Made by a program: the position numbers and the translations under genes. Shown here piece after piece: positions 56,444 through 64,000 of a stretch of 64,000 bases of DNA (positions are counted from its first letter, which is position 1; every line of letters begins with the position of its first letter). This DNA is from Gemmata palustris (GTDB lineage: Bacteria > Planctomycetota > Planctomycetia > Gemmatales > Gemmataceae), in the NCBI RefSeq assembly GCF_017939745.1, contig NZ_JAGKQQ010000001.1, positions 6,215,299 to 6,279,298 of the forward strand, read 5' to 3'. The notes under the pieces were generated by a model. The model was given only the letters and a program-made list of their open reading frames with translations. It had not been told where the DNA came from and searched no databases.

Positions 56444-57202
56444 TTACCGGTCCCAACTCCCGTCCCATTCCACGACGCGCTCCAAATACGCTGCCACCCC
56501 TGATGCGAAGTGCGCAAACAGCGCTTCACCCTTTTCAGCAGTCGCAGCGGCCGGCGAACCGATGTGCCCGGGTTCGCTGCGATCGGGCATGACCCACGCG
56601 CGGTAGCCGGGGGCGAACTCGCGCCCGAACGGGACTTCGGACACCTGCGTCACGTCGCCGACGAGCTTCGGGTTGAGCCGCAGCACCATCGACGTTTCCC
56701 ATTCACAGGCGTGCCCCATCCGCGCCTGCACCAGTCCCGGGATCTTCTCCGCGGGGCTGCCGGCCGAGTCCCAGTACGTGAGCGAGAGAAGGAGCAGGTC
56801 GCGGTCGTCGCGGTGGTCTTGCTTCAACTCGAAGAGCGCTTGCTGGCTCGGGGTGATATTCCCGCCGTGACCGTTCACGAAAACGATTCGCGTGAACCCG
56901 TGAGCCATGAAGCACGTGGCGAGGTCTTTGAGGGTATCGAGGTACGCACGCGGTGAACTGGAGAGCGTGCCCGGAAAGTCGAGGTGGTGGTGCGAGTTGC
57001 CGAGCCACTGGAGCGGGCTGAACAGACACTTCTCGGCTACAGGGCCGAGTTTTACCCGGCGAATCACCTCGCCCAGAAGGAGCGAATCGGTGAACACCGG
57101 CATGTGCTTCCCGTGCTGTTCAAGGGCCGCAATGGGGAAGATAATGGGGGTGGTCTTCGGCAGCGCGGCAACAGCGGGCCACGCGAGATCGGTGAGTTCC
57201 AT
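56444..57202 (-). CDS. Creatininase family amidohydrolase
   Basis: A 252-residue protein of the creatininase/MftE-like family. The metal-binding pattern is seen in PIAALEQHGKHMPVFTDSLL, WLGNSHHHLDFPGTLS, VFVNGHGGN and HACEWETSMVLRLNPKLV. Family members hydrolyse creatinine or related amides, or process peptides; the substrate cannot be told. The ATG at 57202 starts the conserved strand. It is 51 bases upstream of the MFS gene on the same strand and may be co-transcribed. Confidence 0.88.
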   Translation of the reverse strand: MELTDLAWPAVAALPKTTPIIFPIAALEQHGKHMPVFTDSLLLGEVIRRVKLGPVAEKCLFSPLQWLGNSHHHLDFPGTLSSSPRAYLDTLKDLATCFMAHGFTRIVFVNGHGGNITPSQQALFELKQDHRDDRDLLLLSLTYWDSAGSPAEKIPGLVQARMGHACEWETSMVLRLNPKLVGDVTQVSEVPFGREFAPGYRAWVMPDRSEPGHIGSPAAATAEKGEALFAHFASGVAAYLERVVEWDGSWDR

Positions 57203-57309
57203 GAATTGGTTCCGGCGAGCAGCGAAGGCGGGGTGCGAGCTAGTGTACCGGAAAAGGAAGGGTTGCGACTCCGATAAAGACCGGTTATCACTGAACACGG
57301 AGGAACGAC

Positions 57310-57642
57310 ATGGCAAAGACGAAACGATACACGATCAGTGACGGAAAACTTGTACTCACTCTCAAGGTCGCGGACGAAGGCGGGTACATTGTAACGTCAC
57401 CACTCTACCCCGATGTGCTGACGCAAGCAGAAACAATTGAAGAGGCATTTGAAAATGCTCGCGATGTGATTGCGCTATTCAAAGCCGATCGCGCGAACAC
57501 CAAAAAGACGCGCACCTCGCCCGTCTCCAAAGCACGCGACCACGCTTTACCGCTCAAAGGGGCCAAACCCCGCGCAAAACTGGCAGCACTAAAGCCGGTT
57601 CAAAAGAAGCGCCCGGTCACACAGCAAGTAAGTCCCGTGTGA
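57310..57642 (+). CDS. hicB: HicB-like antitoxin
   Basis: A 110-residue protein whose first 60 residues have the HicB pattern (KLVLTLKVADEGGYIVTSPL, YPDVLTQAETIEEAFENARD). The C-terminus is basic and low complexity instead of a clear DNA-binding fold. It precedes the HicA-like toxin gene, the reverse of the more frequent hicA-hicB order. Confidence 0.75.
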   Translation: MAKTKRYTISDGKLVLTLKVADEGGYIVTSPLYPDVLTQAETIEEAFENARDVIALFKADRANTKKTRTSPVSKARDHALPLKGAKPRAKLAALKPVQKKRPVTQQVSPV

Positions 57643-57676
57643 CTCACCCGGGTTTTTGTTTCGCGCGAGGGCCAAT

Positions 57677-57871
57677 GTGAACCGGACCGATTTCGAGAAG
57701 CACCTCCGCGCCAACGGGTGCAGCCTGCATCGCCACGGTGCAAAACACGACATGTGGGTCAATTCCGCTAATGGCAACAAGGCCGCAGTGCCCCGGCACA
57801 AGACCATCAAGAAGCCGCTCGTTCGCGGAGTGTGCGCGAAGCTCGGTATCCCAACGCCGCCAGGAATTTAA
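57677..57871 (+). CDS. hicA: HicA-like mRNA interferase toxin
   Basis: A 64-residue double-stranded-RNA-binding-fold toxin: FEKHLRANGCSLHRHGAKHD, then KAAVPRHKTIKKPLVRGVCA and KLGIP. The His in HGAKHD matches the catalytic histidine of HicA. The GTG start at 57677 follows GAGGG and fits the family length; an ATG is lacking at the right place. With the preceding gene it forms a toxin-antitoxin pair. Confidence 0.82.
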   Translation: MNRTDFEKHLRANGCSLHRHGAKHDMWVNSANGNKAAVPRHKTIKKPLVRGVCAKLGIPTPPGI

Positions 57872-57896
57872 CTGCTTCACCGATATGGTTCGGGTA

Positions 57897-58355
57897 TCAA
57901 CCCGGCAGCGCCCGCGCGACGGCGGCACGCTGAGCGAACGACTTCAGGTACTCGACCTGCTCACGGGTGATTGCGTCAACGGGAACGGTCAGCACGGAGC
58001 CGTCGAGGTGAAGTACGGTCCACGTTTCGTCGGCTCGAAACACCTGGAAGATGCCAGCGAGTGCCAGTTTTCGCCGCGCGCCGCGGGTGACGACTTCGCA
58101 GTGCGTTTCGTCTACCGACACTTCGACCAACAACCCGCCGCGCACGACCAAATCGAACACGAACGAGACCAGTCCGCGGTACACCAGCGGTGGGATCAGC
58201 AGCAAGAAGAGGAACCGGGGGGACGCACTCGTTGCGAGAAACGCCGCCCCGACCATGAAGCCGAGCGACGCGGCGATGGCCGGCAGCCACGGCATGAGTT
58301 CGACCGCGAGCCGCTGCCGGCGTGACAACGTGAATTGGAGGCGAAACGGTACCAC
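57897..58355 (-). CDS. Membrane protein, YcxB-like, function unknown
   Basis: A 152-residue protein with two hydrophobic helices (LMPWLPAIAASLGFMVGAAF; FLFLLLIPPLVYRGLVSF) and a beta-rich C-terminal half (LLVEVSVDETHCEVVTRGAR, TWTVLHLDGSVLTVPVDAIT), like the YcxB C-terminal domain found in small membrane proteins. No catalytic motif. Confidence 0.62.
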   Translation of the reverse strand: MVPFRLQFTLSRRQRLAVELMPWLPAIAASLGFMVGAAFLATSASPRFLFLLLIPPLVYRGLVSFVFDLVVRGGLLVEVSVDETHCEVVTRGARRKLALAGIFQVFRADETWTVLHLDGSVLTVPVDAITREQVEYLKSFAQRAAVARALPG

Positions 58356-58405
58356 GCGAGTGCCCCGCGACGCGCGCTCCGACGTGCGTCGCGGCTACGC
58401 GGTCG

Positions 58406-60355
58406 TTACGCGCTCGGCTCTTCGAGGTAAGTATACCCCTCCAGCCCGTTCTCGTAGAAGCGCAAGAAGTGGCGCGCTTCGGCCGCAGTAATGCGCGAGT
58501 GCTTCACCGCCTTCTCCACGTCCTTGCGCATCCGGTCGGTCAGCTTCTCCGCGCTGTACTGCACGTAGTTCAGCACCTCGGTCACGGTGTCGCCCTTCAC
58601 CACCGAGTCGATGCTCGCCGTGCCGTCGTCCTCCATTGACACGTGAACCGCGTTCGTGTCGCCGAGCAGGTTGTGGAGGTCGCCCAAAATCTCCTGGTAC
58701 GCGCCGAGAAGGAACGCGCCCAAGTAGTACGGCTCGTTCGGGCTGTGTGCGTGCAGCTCGAGCGTGTTGCGCACGTCGCGCAAATCGATGAACTGATCGA
58801 TCTTGCCGTCACTGTCGCACGTGATGTCGCCCAGCACCCCGCGGCGCGTCGGCGCTTCCGTTAACCGGTGGATCGGCATCAGCGGGAAGAGCTGCTTGAT
58901 CGCCCACGAGTCGGGCATACTCTGAAACACCGAGAAGTTGCAGAAATAGGTGTCCGAGAGCATGTTGTCCAAACCGTTCAGTTCCTCCGGCACGTAGTCG
59001 AGGTCGCGCACGATCCGCTGGAGCTTGCGCCCGAACGCCCAGAACAAGCGCTCGGCGAGCGCGCGCAGCTCGATTGTGAGGTGCCCCAAGTTGAACAGCG
59101 AGAGCGTCTTCTCCATCTGGTCCACGGCGTCGTGGTAGAACTCCAGGAAGTTCTTCTTGTTCAGCTCGCGGAAGTTGGAGTACAGGTCGCGAATCGGTTC
59201 GGGGGCGTCGTCCGGCAGCACGTCCGGCGCGGTGCATTTGTCGAAGTCGGACGTTCCGAGCACGTCGAACACGAGCACCGAGTGGTAGGCCACCACCGCC
59301 CGGCCGCTCTCGGAAATGATCGCGGGGTGCGGCACCCCGGCCTCGTCACACACCGACTTGATCCGGTACACCACGTCGTTGGCGTACTCTTGCAGCGTGT
59401 AGTTCGTGCTGCTCTCGAACGCGGTCTGCGAGCCGTCGTAGTCGATGCCCAACCCGCCGCCCACGTCGATGTACTTCAGCCCGGCCCCCAGGCGGTACAG
59501 TTCGACGTACACGCGGGCCGCTTCGGAGAGCGCGTCCTTCACCTTGCGGATGTCCGACACCTGCGACCCCATGTGGAAGTGGGTCATCTGCAGGCAGTCG
59601 CCCAGGTCCTTCGACTTCAGGTACTCGTAGGCCTCGAGCACTTCCGTGAGCGTCAAGCCGAACTTCGAGCGGTACCCGGCGCTCCCGCGCCACCGGCCCG
59701 ACCCCCGCGACGCGAGCTTCACGCGCACGCCGATCGGCTGCCGGACGCCCAGTTCTTCCATGTACTTGACGAGCAACTCGAGTTCCGTGAACTTCTCGAC
59801 CACCGGGATGATGTTCTTCCCGATCTTGCGCGACATCACCACCATCTTGATGAACTCGTCGTCCTTGAACCCGTTACAGATGATGGGCGTGTCCACGCCG
59901 TTGGTGAGCGCGAGGACCGCGAGCAGTTCGGGCTTGCTGCCGGCCTCCAGGCCGAAGTTGTGGCCCTTACCGAACTTCAGCACCTCCTCGACGACGTGCC
60001 GCTGCTGGTTCACCTTGATCGGGTACACGCAGTGGTAATCGCCCGTGTACCCGTACTCGGTGCGGGACTTCTCGAACGCCCCGGCGATCTCGCCGATGCG
60101 GTGCTGGAGAATGTCCGTGAAGCGGAGCAGGAGGGGCGGCTGGATGCCGCGGGTGCGGATCTGATCGACGAGGTCTTTGAGGTCGATGCTGCGTTCGGCG
60201 TTCTTGTCCGGGTGAACGGTGACGTGCCCGTGCTTGTTGATGCCGAAATACCCCTTGCCCCAGTTCTTGACCCCGTAGGTCTCGAAAGCGTCGTGGAGCT
60301 TCCAGGCGGGGTTGATGTCGGACGTGTCGGGGCCGCGGCGGTCGAGTTTGGCCAT
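58406..60355 (-). CDS. speA: Biosynthetic arginine decarboxylase
   Basis: A 649-residue PLP enzyme that turns arginine into agmatine for polyamine synthesis. It has the PLP lysine in YHCVYPIKVNQQ, FGLEAGSKPELLAVLAL, HFHMGSQVSDIRKVK, YIDVGGGLGIDYDGS, HPAIISESGRAVVAYHSVLV and the C-terminal EVLNYVQYSAEKL. The ATG at 60355 starts near FETYGVKNWGKGYFGIN, the family N-terminus; the frame upstream shows no similarity. No speB was found nearby. Confidence 0.95.
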   Translation of the reverse strand: MAKLDRRGPDTSDINPAWKLHDAFETYGVKNWGKGYFGINKHGHVTVHPDKNAERSIDLKDLVDQIRTRGIQPPLLLRFTDILQHRIGEIAGAFEKSRTEYGYTGDYHCVYPIKVNQQRHVVEEVLKFGKGHNFGLEAGSKPELLAVLALTNGVDTPIICNGFKDDEFIKMVVMSRKIGKNIIPVVEKFTELELLVKYMEELGVRQPIGVRVKLASRGSGRWRGSAGYRSKFGLTLTEVLEAYEYLKSKDLGDCLQMTHFHMGSQVSDIRKVKDALSEAARVYVELYRLGAGLKYIDVGGGLGIDYDGSQTAFESSTNYTLQEYANDVVYRIKSVCDEAGVPHPAIISESGRAVVAYHSVLVFDVLGTSDFDKCTAPDVLPDDAPEPIRDLYSNFRELNKKNFLEFYHDAVDQMEKTLSLFNLGHLTIELRALAERLFWAFGRKLQRIVRDLDYVPEELNGLDNMLSDTYFCNFSVFQSMPDSWAIKQLFPLMPIHRLTEAPTRRGVLGDITCDSDGKIDQFIDLRDVRNTLELHAHSPNEPYYLGAFLLGAYQEILGDLHNLLGDTNAVHVSMEDDGTASIDSVVKGDTVTEVLNYVQYSAEKLTDRMRKDVEKAVKHSRITAAEARHFLRFYENGLEGYTYLEEPSA

Positions 60356-60506
60356 CAAAGTTTGCCTTTCCCGCGTCGGCGGGAAGCGAGGGGAAACAAG
60401 GGCGCTGGCGGAGCGCGATTGTTCCATCTTACGTCGCGCGCGACCCGGTGCAACGCCGATCAAAAGATTGGATCGCGGCGGCGCCGGGGAGCGCATCAAC
60501 GGGCAC

Positions 60507-60947
60507 TCAATCGACGTTGAACGAGAACTGATTGGGGTCGCCCTTCTTCACCGTCACCTTCGTGAACGGCTGCTGCGGGTTGCCGTACTTCGGGTTGAGT
60601 TTGGCCGGCCCGGACGATCCTTCGGTGAGCGAGAAGCCCGTCTTGTTCTCTTTTGCTGGCAGGCGCCAGTCGATCGTCACGCCGTACTCGCCCTCCGGTG
60701 CCCCGTCGCCCTCGGTGTAAGTGGTCAGTGCAAAGGTGCCGTCGTCCTTCACTTTCGCGAACGGTTTCCCGCCGACCCGCTTCTCGAAGGTGGGGTCCAC
60801 GGGGTGAAAAACGACCAGTGCACCGACGGGTGGCGTGGTCTTGTTGAACGTCACTTTCCCACCGGACGGGAGGGCGTCCGGCTTCCCCGTACCCCCACAC
60901 CCAGCGAGTGCAAAGAGACACATCCCGGCACAGAAAAGACGAGTCAT
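60507..60947 (-). CDS. Small lipoprotein, carboxypeptidase-regulatory-like
   Basis: A 146-residue lipoprotein with lipobox LAGC (AGMCLFALAGCGGTGKPD). The beta-rich body (GGKVTFNKTTPPVGALVVFH, VKDDGTFALTTYTEGDGAPE, GEYGVTIDWR) is like that of 54652-55056, and again it accompanies a DUF1559 gene. Confidence 0.78.
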   Translation of the reverse strand: MTRLFCAGMCLFALAGCGGTGKPDALPSGGKVTFNKTTPPVGALVVFHPVDPTFEKRVGGKPFAKVKDDGTFALTTYTEGDGAPEGEYGVTIDWRLPAKENKTGFSLTEGSSGPAKLNPKYGNPQQPFTKVTVKKGDPNQFSFNVD

Positions 60948-60987
60948 GATGATTGTTGAATTTGATGTGTTGAGTGCGGAAGTACCA

Positions 60988-61061
60988 CCGCGCCGGTCCT
61001 GAAGGGACCGGCGCGGAACGCGCTCGTTTTCGGTGAAGCGCGAGCGAGGCGCTCGCGCTTC
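60988..61061 (-). terminator. Two strong hairpins between the DUF1559 and lipoprotein genes
   Basis: 60988-60999 pairs perfectly with 61005-61016 (12 bp, loop 5), and 61035-61046 pairs perfectly with 61050-61061 (12 bp, loop 3). The second is 20 bases past the stop of the DUF1559 gene. No T-run follows; they may end the transcript or reduce read-through into the lipoprotein gene. Confidence 0.6.
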
Positions 61062-61081
61062 CGGGAACCCCCATGCCGGTA

Positions 61082-62134
61082 TCAGTCGGTGCCGGGGCTG
61101 ACTTCGGCCGTGGTCATCCCGCCCCCCTGCGCGGTGATGAGGGCCGCGTAGGTCTGCGGGTTGATCGAGTCGCGGATGTACCGCACGCTGCCGTCGGCGA
61201 ACACGTGGTTCGCGCCGCCGGTGTGGAACGCATACGTTTCGTTATCGTTGTGGCAGTTGATGACGCAGTTGCCGGGGCTGGAGGTGTTCGTCTTTGATAC
61301 GGCCCCGTCCAGACCGTAGTCGTTCTCGTGGTGCCCCCACCCGCCGTCGTTGAGCGTCTTCGAGGAATTGAGCGTGCCGCCGACGAAGAACTGCGGGCGC
61401 CCCGCGCTCTCGCACAGCAGGATCGTGTTGCTCGTGCCGTCGGTGACCGCGACGATCGTGAACGGTTCCATAGCGGGGTAGGAGATGAGCGGCAGACCGG
61501 CCCCGCGCAGTTGCGGCCGCATCGCGCTGAACAACTGCGTCTGTGACGTACCCGTGGGGTACCCGAAGAACGTGATCGAATCGGGATTGATCGAGCTGTT
61601 GGTCGCGTAGTCGGTGACCGCGAGGTTCTGGTACGGGAACGTGGCGACGAACTTGTAGGTGCCGCTCACCGTGCGCGTGTTCCCGCCCGGGGCCGACGGG
61701 CAGAGGAACGTCTTGATCTGGTTCCGCAGCGCGCCCATGTTGTCCGGCGTGCCCGGTACGATTGTGGGGCTGGAGAACCACGGGTAGTTCATGTTGTAAA
61801 GCTGGCTCACGTTTCCCTGTTCGATGTACGGCAGGAAGTTCGCCGCCCACGAGTGAACGATGCCGGGGTACGGGTACCCCGCGTTCCCCGGGCTGCCGGG
61901 CGCGGCACCCAGTTCCACGATCAGACTCGGCGGAAGTTTTCCGTAGCTGCTCTCGTAGTTCATCGCGGCCAAGCCGAGCTGCTTCATGTTGTTCGAGCAG
62001 CTCATACGGGCGGCGGCTTCGCGCACCTTCTGGACCGCGGGCAAGAGCAGCCCAATGAGAATCGCGATGATCGCAATTACCACCAGCAATTCGATTAGGG
62101 TAAATGCCGAACGACCCGGACGCGGGTAGGGCAT
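61082..62134 (-). CDS. DUF1559 protein with prepilin-type N-terminus
   Basis: A 350-residue protein with the prepilin-type helix [20 protein letters not shown], then [64 protein letters not shown] and the C-terminal [15 protein letters not shown], the full DUF1559 signature. It lies upstream of a small lipoprotein gene on the same strand. Confidence 0.93.
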   Translation of the reverse strand: MPYPRPGRSAFTLIELLVVIAIIAILIGLLLPAVQKVREAAARMSCSNNMKQLGLAAMNYESSYGKLPPSLIVELGAAPGSPGNAGYPYPGIVHSWAANFLPYIEQGNVSQLYNMNYPWFSSPTIVPGTPDNMGALRNQIKTFLCPSAPGGNTRTVSGTYKFVATFPYQNLAVTDYATNSSINPDSITFFGYPTGTSQTQLFSAMRPQLRGAGLPLISYPAMEPFTIVAVTDGTSNTILLCESAGRPQFFVGGTLNSSKTLNDGGWGHHENDYGLDGAVSKTNTSSPGNCVINCHNDNETYAFHTGGANHVFADGSVRYIRDSINPQTYAALITAQGGGMTTAEVSPGTD

Positions 62135-62299
62135 GGACGGACTCCTGGCGCGGGACGGAACGAAATATGACGTATGGCGTGGCTATGGAACGTAATTAAT
62201 ACCGCTCATCGAAGTTGAAATGGGTGCGAACACCGTGAAATCGGTGTGAAGGTGATCGCGTTTCTGAGCAGCGCAGAAGTGAAAACTGACCCGCCCCGT

Positions 62300-64000
62300 C
62301 TACTCGCCGAACTCGCGGAAAATGCGGTCGAACTGCGGGGCAATTCGCAGAAACACGTCGAGAAGACTGGGATCAAAGTGGCCGGGCGAACCCTCGGTCA
62401 TCGTCAGCACGGTCGTGTGGTGCGACAGCCCCGGCTTGTACACGCGCCGGCTCCGTAGAGCGTCGTACACGTCCGCGATCGCAATGAGCCGCGCGACGAG
62501 CGGGATGCTCTCGCCCACGAGTCGGTCCGGGTAGCCGGTGCCGTCCCAGCGCTCGTGGTGCCCGCGGGCGATGTCGATGGCGACGTGCATGAACGCGGTC
62601 GCGAACGAGTGCTGGCGCGCCACCTCACGGAGCGTGTCCGCGCCGATGGTGGTGTGGGCCTGCATCAGGGTCCGCTCGCCCGGGTCGAGGGGACCCGGCT
62701 TGTTCAGGATGTGGTCCGGCAGCGCGGCCTTACCGATGTCGTGAAGCGGCGCGGCGTCTTCCAGCATGCGAATGAAGTTCGCGTCCACGGTGCTCGCATA
62801 CGCGGGCACGGTCGCCACGGCCTCCGCGAGCACGCGACTGTAGCGCTGCAGCCGGAGCAGGTGCTTACCCGTTTCCGTGGACCGGTGCTCGATCAACTTC
62901 GCGAGCGCCAGCACCAGCCCGTTGCGGGCGCGGATCAGCTCGCCGTCGCGGGCCTCGACCACCTGTTCCAGTTCCGCGTTCACCGTGAGCAGTTCGCGGT
63001 TCAGCACGTCGGAGCGGTCCTGGGCTTCCTTCAACCGCAGCGCGGATTTCACGCGGGCGCGGAGTTGAACGACGCTGAACGGCTTGGTGAGGAAGTCGTC
63101 GGCCCCCGCGAGCATGATCCGGGACAGTTCGTCCCCGCTCGCGGCGCCGGAAAACATGACGATTTTGAGGTTGCGCGTGGGCGGGCGCTGGCGCAAGCGC
63201 CGGAGCACCTCTTCCCCACTAAAGCCCGGCAGGTCCACGTCGAGCAGCACGAGATCGTAAGCGGTCGCGGACGCCAGCGCGACGGCGTCCGGCCCGTTGC
63301 CCACTTCGTCGCACACCAGCCCATCGGCCCCGAGTGCGACGCGGCACAGCCGGCGAATGTCTTGCTGGTCGTCCACGATGAGGACGCGCCCGGGCGCGGT
63401 GTGCGTGGTCGGCGGGCCACTATCTATTGAACGGGCCGGGCGCACGGGGGCGCAGGGAGCACCGCCCGGACCCGGCAGCGCGACCGCCGCGTTCGGGAGA
63501 AATGGGAGCAAGGCCCGCATCGCGGCCTCGGCCGTTGGGTACCGCTGCCCCACTTCCGCGACCATCATCCGACTGAGTACCGCGTCCAAGCCGGCGGGGA
63601 TCTCCGGGCGCAGCCCGCGGGCCGACGGCGGCGGGCCGAACGTGGCCATCACGTCGGCAAACGGGGCCTGCCCGGTGAGTGCGTAGAACAAAGTGCATCC
63701 GAGGCCGAACACGTCCGCGCGTGCGTCCACCAGGTGCGCGTTGCGCGTCTGCTCCGGCGCCATGTAACCCACGGTGCCGAGCTGGGCGCCGGTGCGCGTA
63801 ATGCGCTCCTCGCCCGGGAGCCGGGCCAGTCCGAAATCGAGCAGCTTCGCCTGCCCGTCCCCGGTCACCAGTACGTTACTCGGTTTGATGTCGCGGTGAA
63901 CAAGCCCGAGGCGGTGCGCTTCGATGAGCGCGTCCGCGATCTGGTGCGCGATCTGGCAGGCCAGCCCAATGGGAAGCGGCGCAGCGCCCGCGGCCCGCTC
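62300..64000 (-). CDS. Ser/Thr kinase-receiver-HD-GYP fusion protein (5' end outside the window)
   Basis: The C-terminal 566 residues of a larger protein; the frame is open to the window edge. It contains the kinase C-lobe (LVHRDIKPSN, LLDFGLARLPG, YMAPEQTRNAHLVDARADVF), a receiver domain (VLIVDDQQDI, LVLLDVDLPGFSGEE, FLTKPFSVVQL), a coiled-coil linker and an HD-GYP domain (PLHDIGKAALPDHIL, GHHERWDGTGYPDRL). HD-GYP domains usually break down cyclic di-GMP, so the protein may couple kinase signalling with that messenger. Key motifs of all three parts are intact. This domain order is unusual. Confidence 0.9.
   Translation of the reverse strand, partial: ERAAGAAPLPIGLACQIAHQIADALIEAHRLGLVHRDIKPSNVLVTGDGQAKLLDFGLARLPGEERITRTGAQLGTVGYMAPEQTRNAHLVDARADVFGLGCTLFYALTGQAPFADVMATFGPPPSARGLRPEIPAGLDAVLSRMMVAEVGQRYPTAEAAMRALLPFLPNAAVALPGPGGAPCAPVRPARSIDSGPPTTHTAPGRVLIVDDQQDIRRLCRVALGADGLVCDEVGNGPDAVALASATAYDLVLLDVDLPGFSGEEVLRRLRQRPPTRNLKIVMFSGAASGDELSRIMLAGADDFLTKPFSVVQLRARVKSALRLKEAQDRSDVLNRELLTVNAELEQVVEARDGELIRARNGLVLALAKLIEHRSTETGKHLLRLQRYSRVLAEAVATVPAYASTVDANFIRMLEDAAPLHDIGKAALPDHILNKPGPLDPGERTLMQAHTTIGADTLREVARQHSFATAFMHVAIDIARGHHERWDGTGYPDRLVGESIPLVARLIAIADVYDALRSRRVYKPGLSHHTTVLTMTEGSPGHFDPSLLDVFLRIAPQFDRIFREFGE

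Overview
The window reads as the chromosome of a Gemmata-like planctomycete (order Gemmatales). The grounds are the high GC of most genes, several DUF1559 proteins with prepilin-type N-termini, a PVC-type CxxCH cytochrome fused to a propeller and HEAT repeats, a TIGR02996 repeat-companion protein, a DUF1080 protein and many small lipoproteins. The assignment is inferred from protein families, not from a marker gene.

Layout. Positions 30-7126 (minus strand) hold a translation operon in the order nusA, infB, DUF503, rbfA, endonuclease III-like gene. infB uses a TTG start and carries an apparent one-base frameshift. Positions 7588-22065 are ordinary chromosome: gluconokinase, a large hybrid histidine kinase, a DksA/TraR-type zinc finger protein, a DUF1080 protein, DAHP synthase, lipoproteins, an alpha/beta hydrolase, a TIGR02996 protein and a tandem pair of exported FKBP isomerases. 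REP-like palindromes sit between several of these genes.

Positions 22316-37817 are a 15.5 kb integrative element. It is bounded by a perfect 59-bp direct repeat that includes the 5' half of a tRNA-Arg(TCT) gene. The full tRNA lies at the right end next to a tyrosine integrase; the tRNA half lies at the left end next to a remnant of an older, related integrase. The element carries phage/plasmid-type functions (excisionase-like HTH, AAA ATPase, P27-type terminase small subunit). Its main cargo is a conflict-system-like module: a SAV_2336-type vWA protein with an alpha-helical C-terminal half, a MoxR AAA ATPase, an EAD1-vMAP-C protein, a cytoplasmic subtilisin-like protease and, divergently, an EAD1-trypsin-like protease. 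The first three genes overlap and must be one operon. The shared EAD1 domains suggest that the trypsin-like protease is recruited to the vMAP-C protein. This module is the strongest candidate for a poorly described system here.

Positions 37949-64000 return to chromosome: mnmE (with a 132-bp palindromic element inserted in frame), a DUF2007 protein, carboxypeptidase Taq, a Ser/Thr kinase, DUF1559 proteins, a rhomboid protease, psuG, gatB, a TPR-HNH-like protein that has lost its HNH histidines, the CxxCH cytochrome, an MFS transporter, a creatininase-family protein, a hicBA pair, speA, and at the right edge the 3' part of a kinase-receiver-HD-GYP fusion gene. Gene ends are often marked by strong hairpins.
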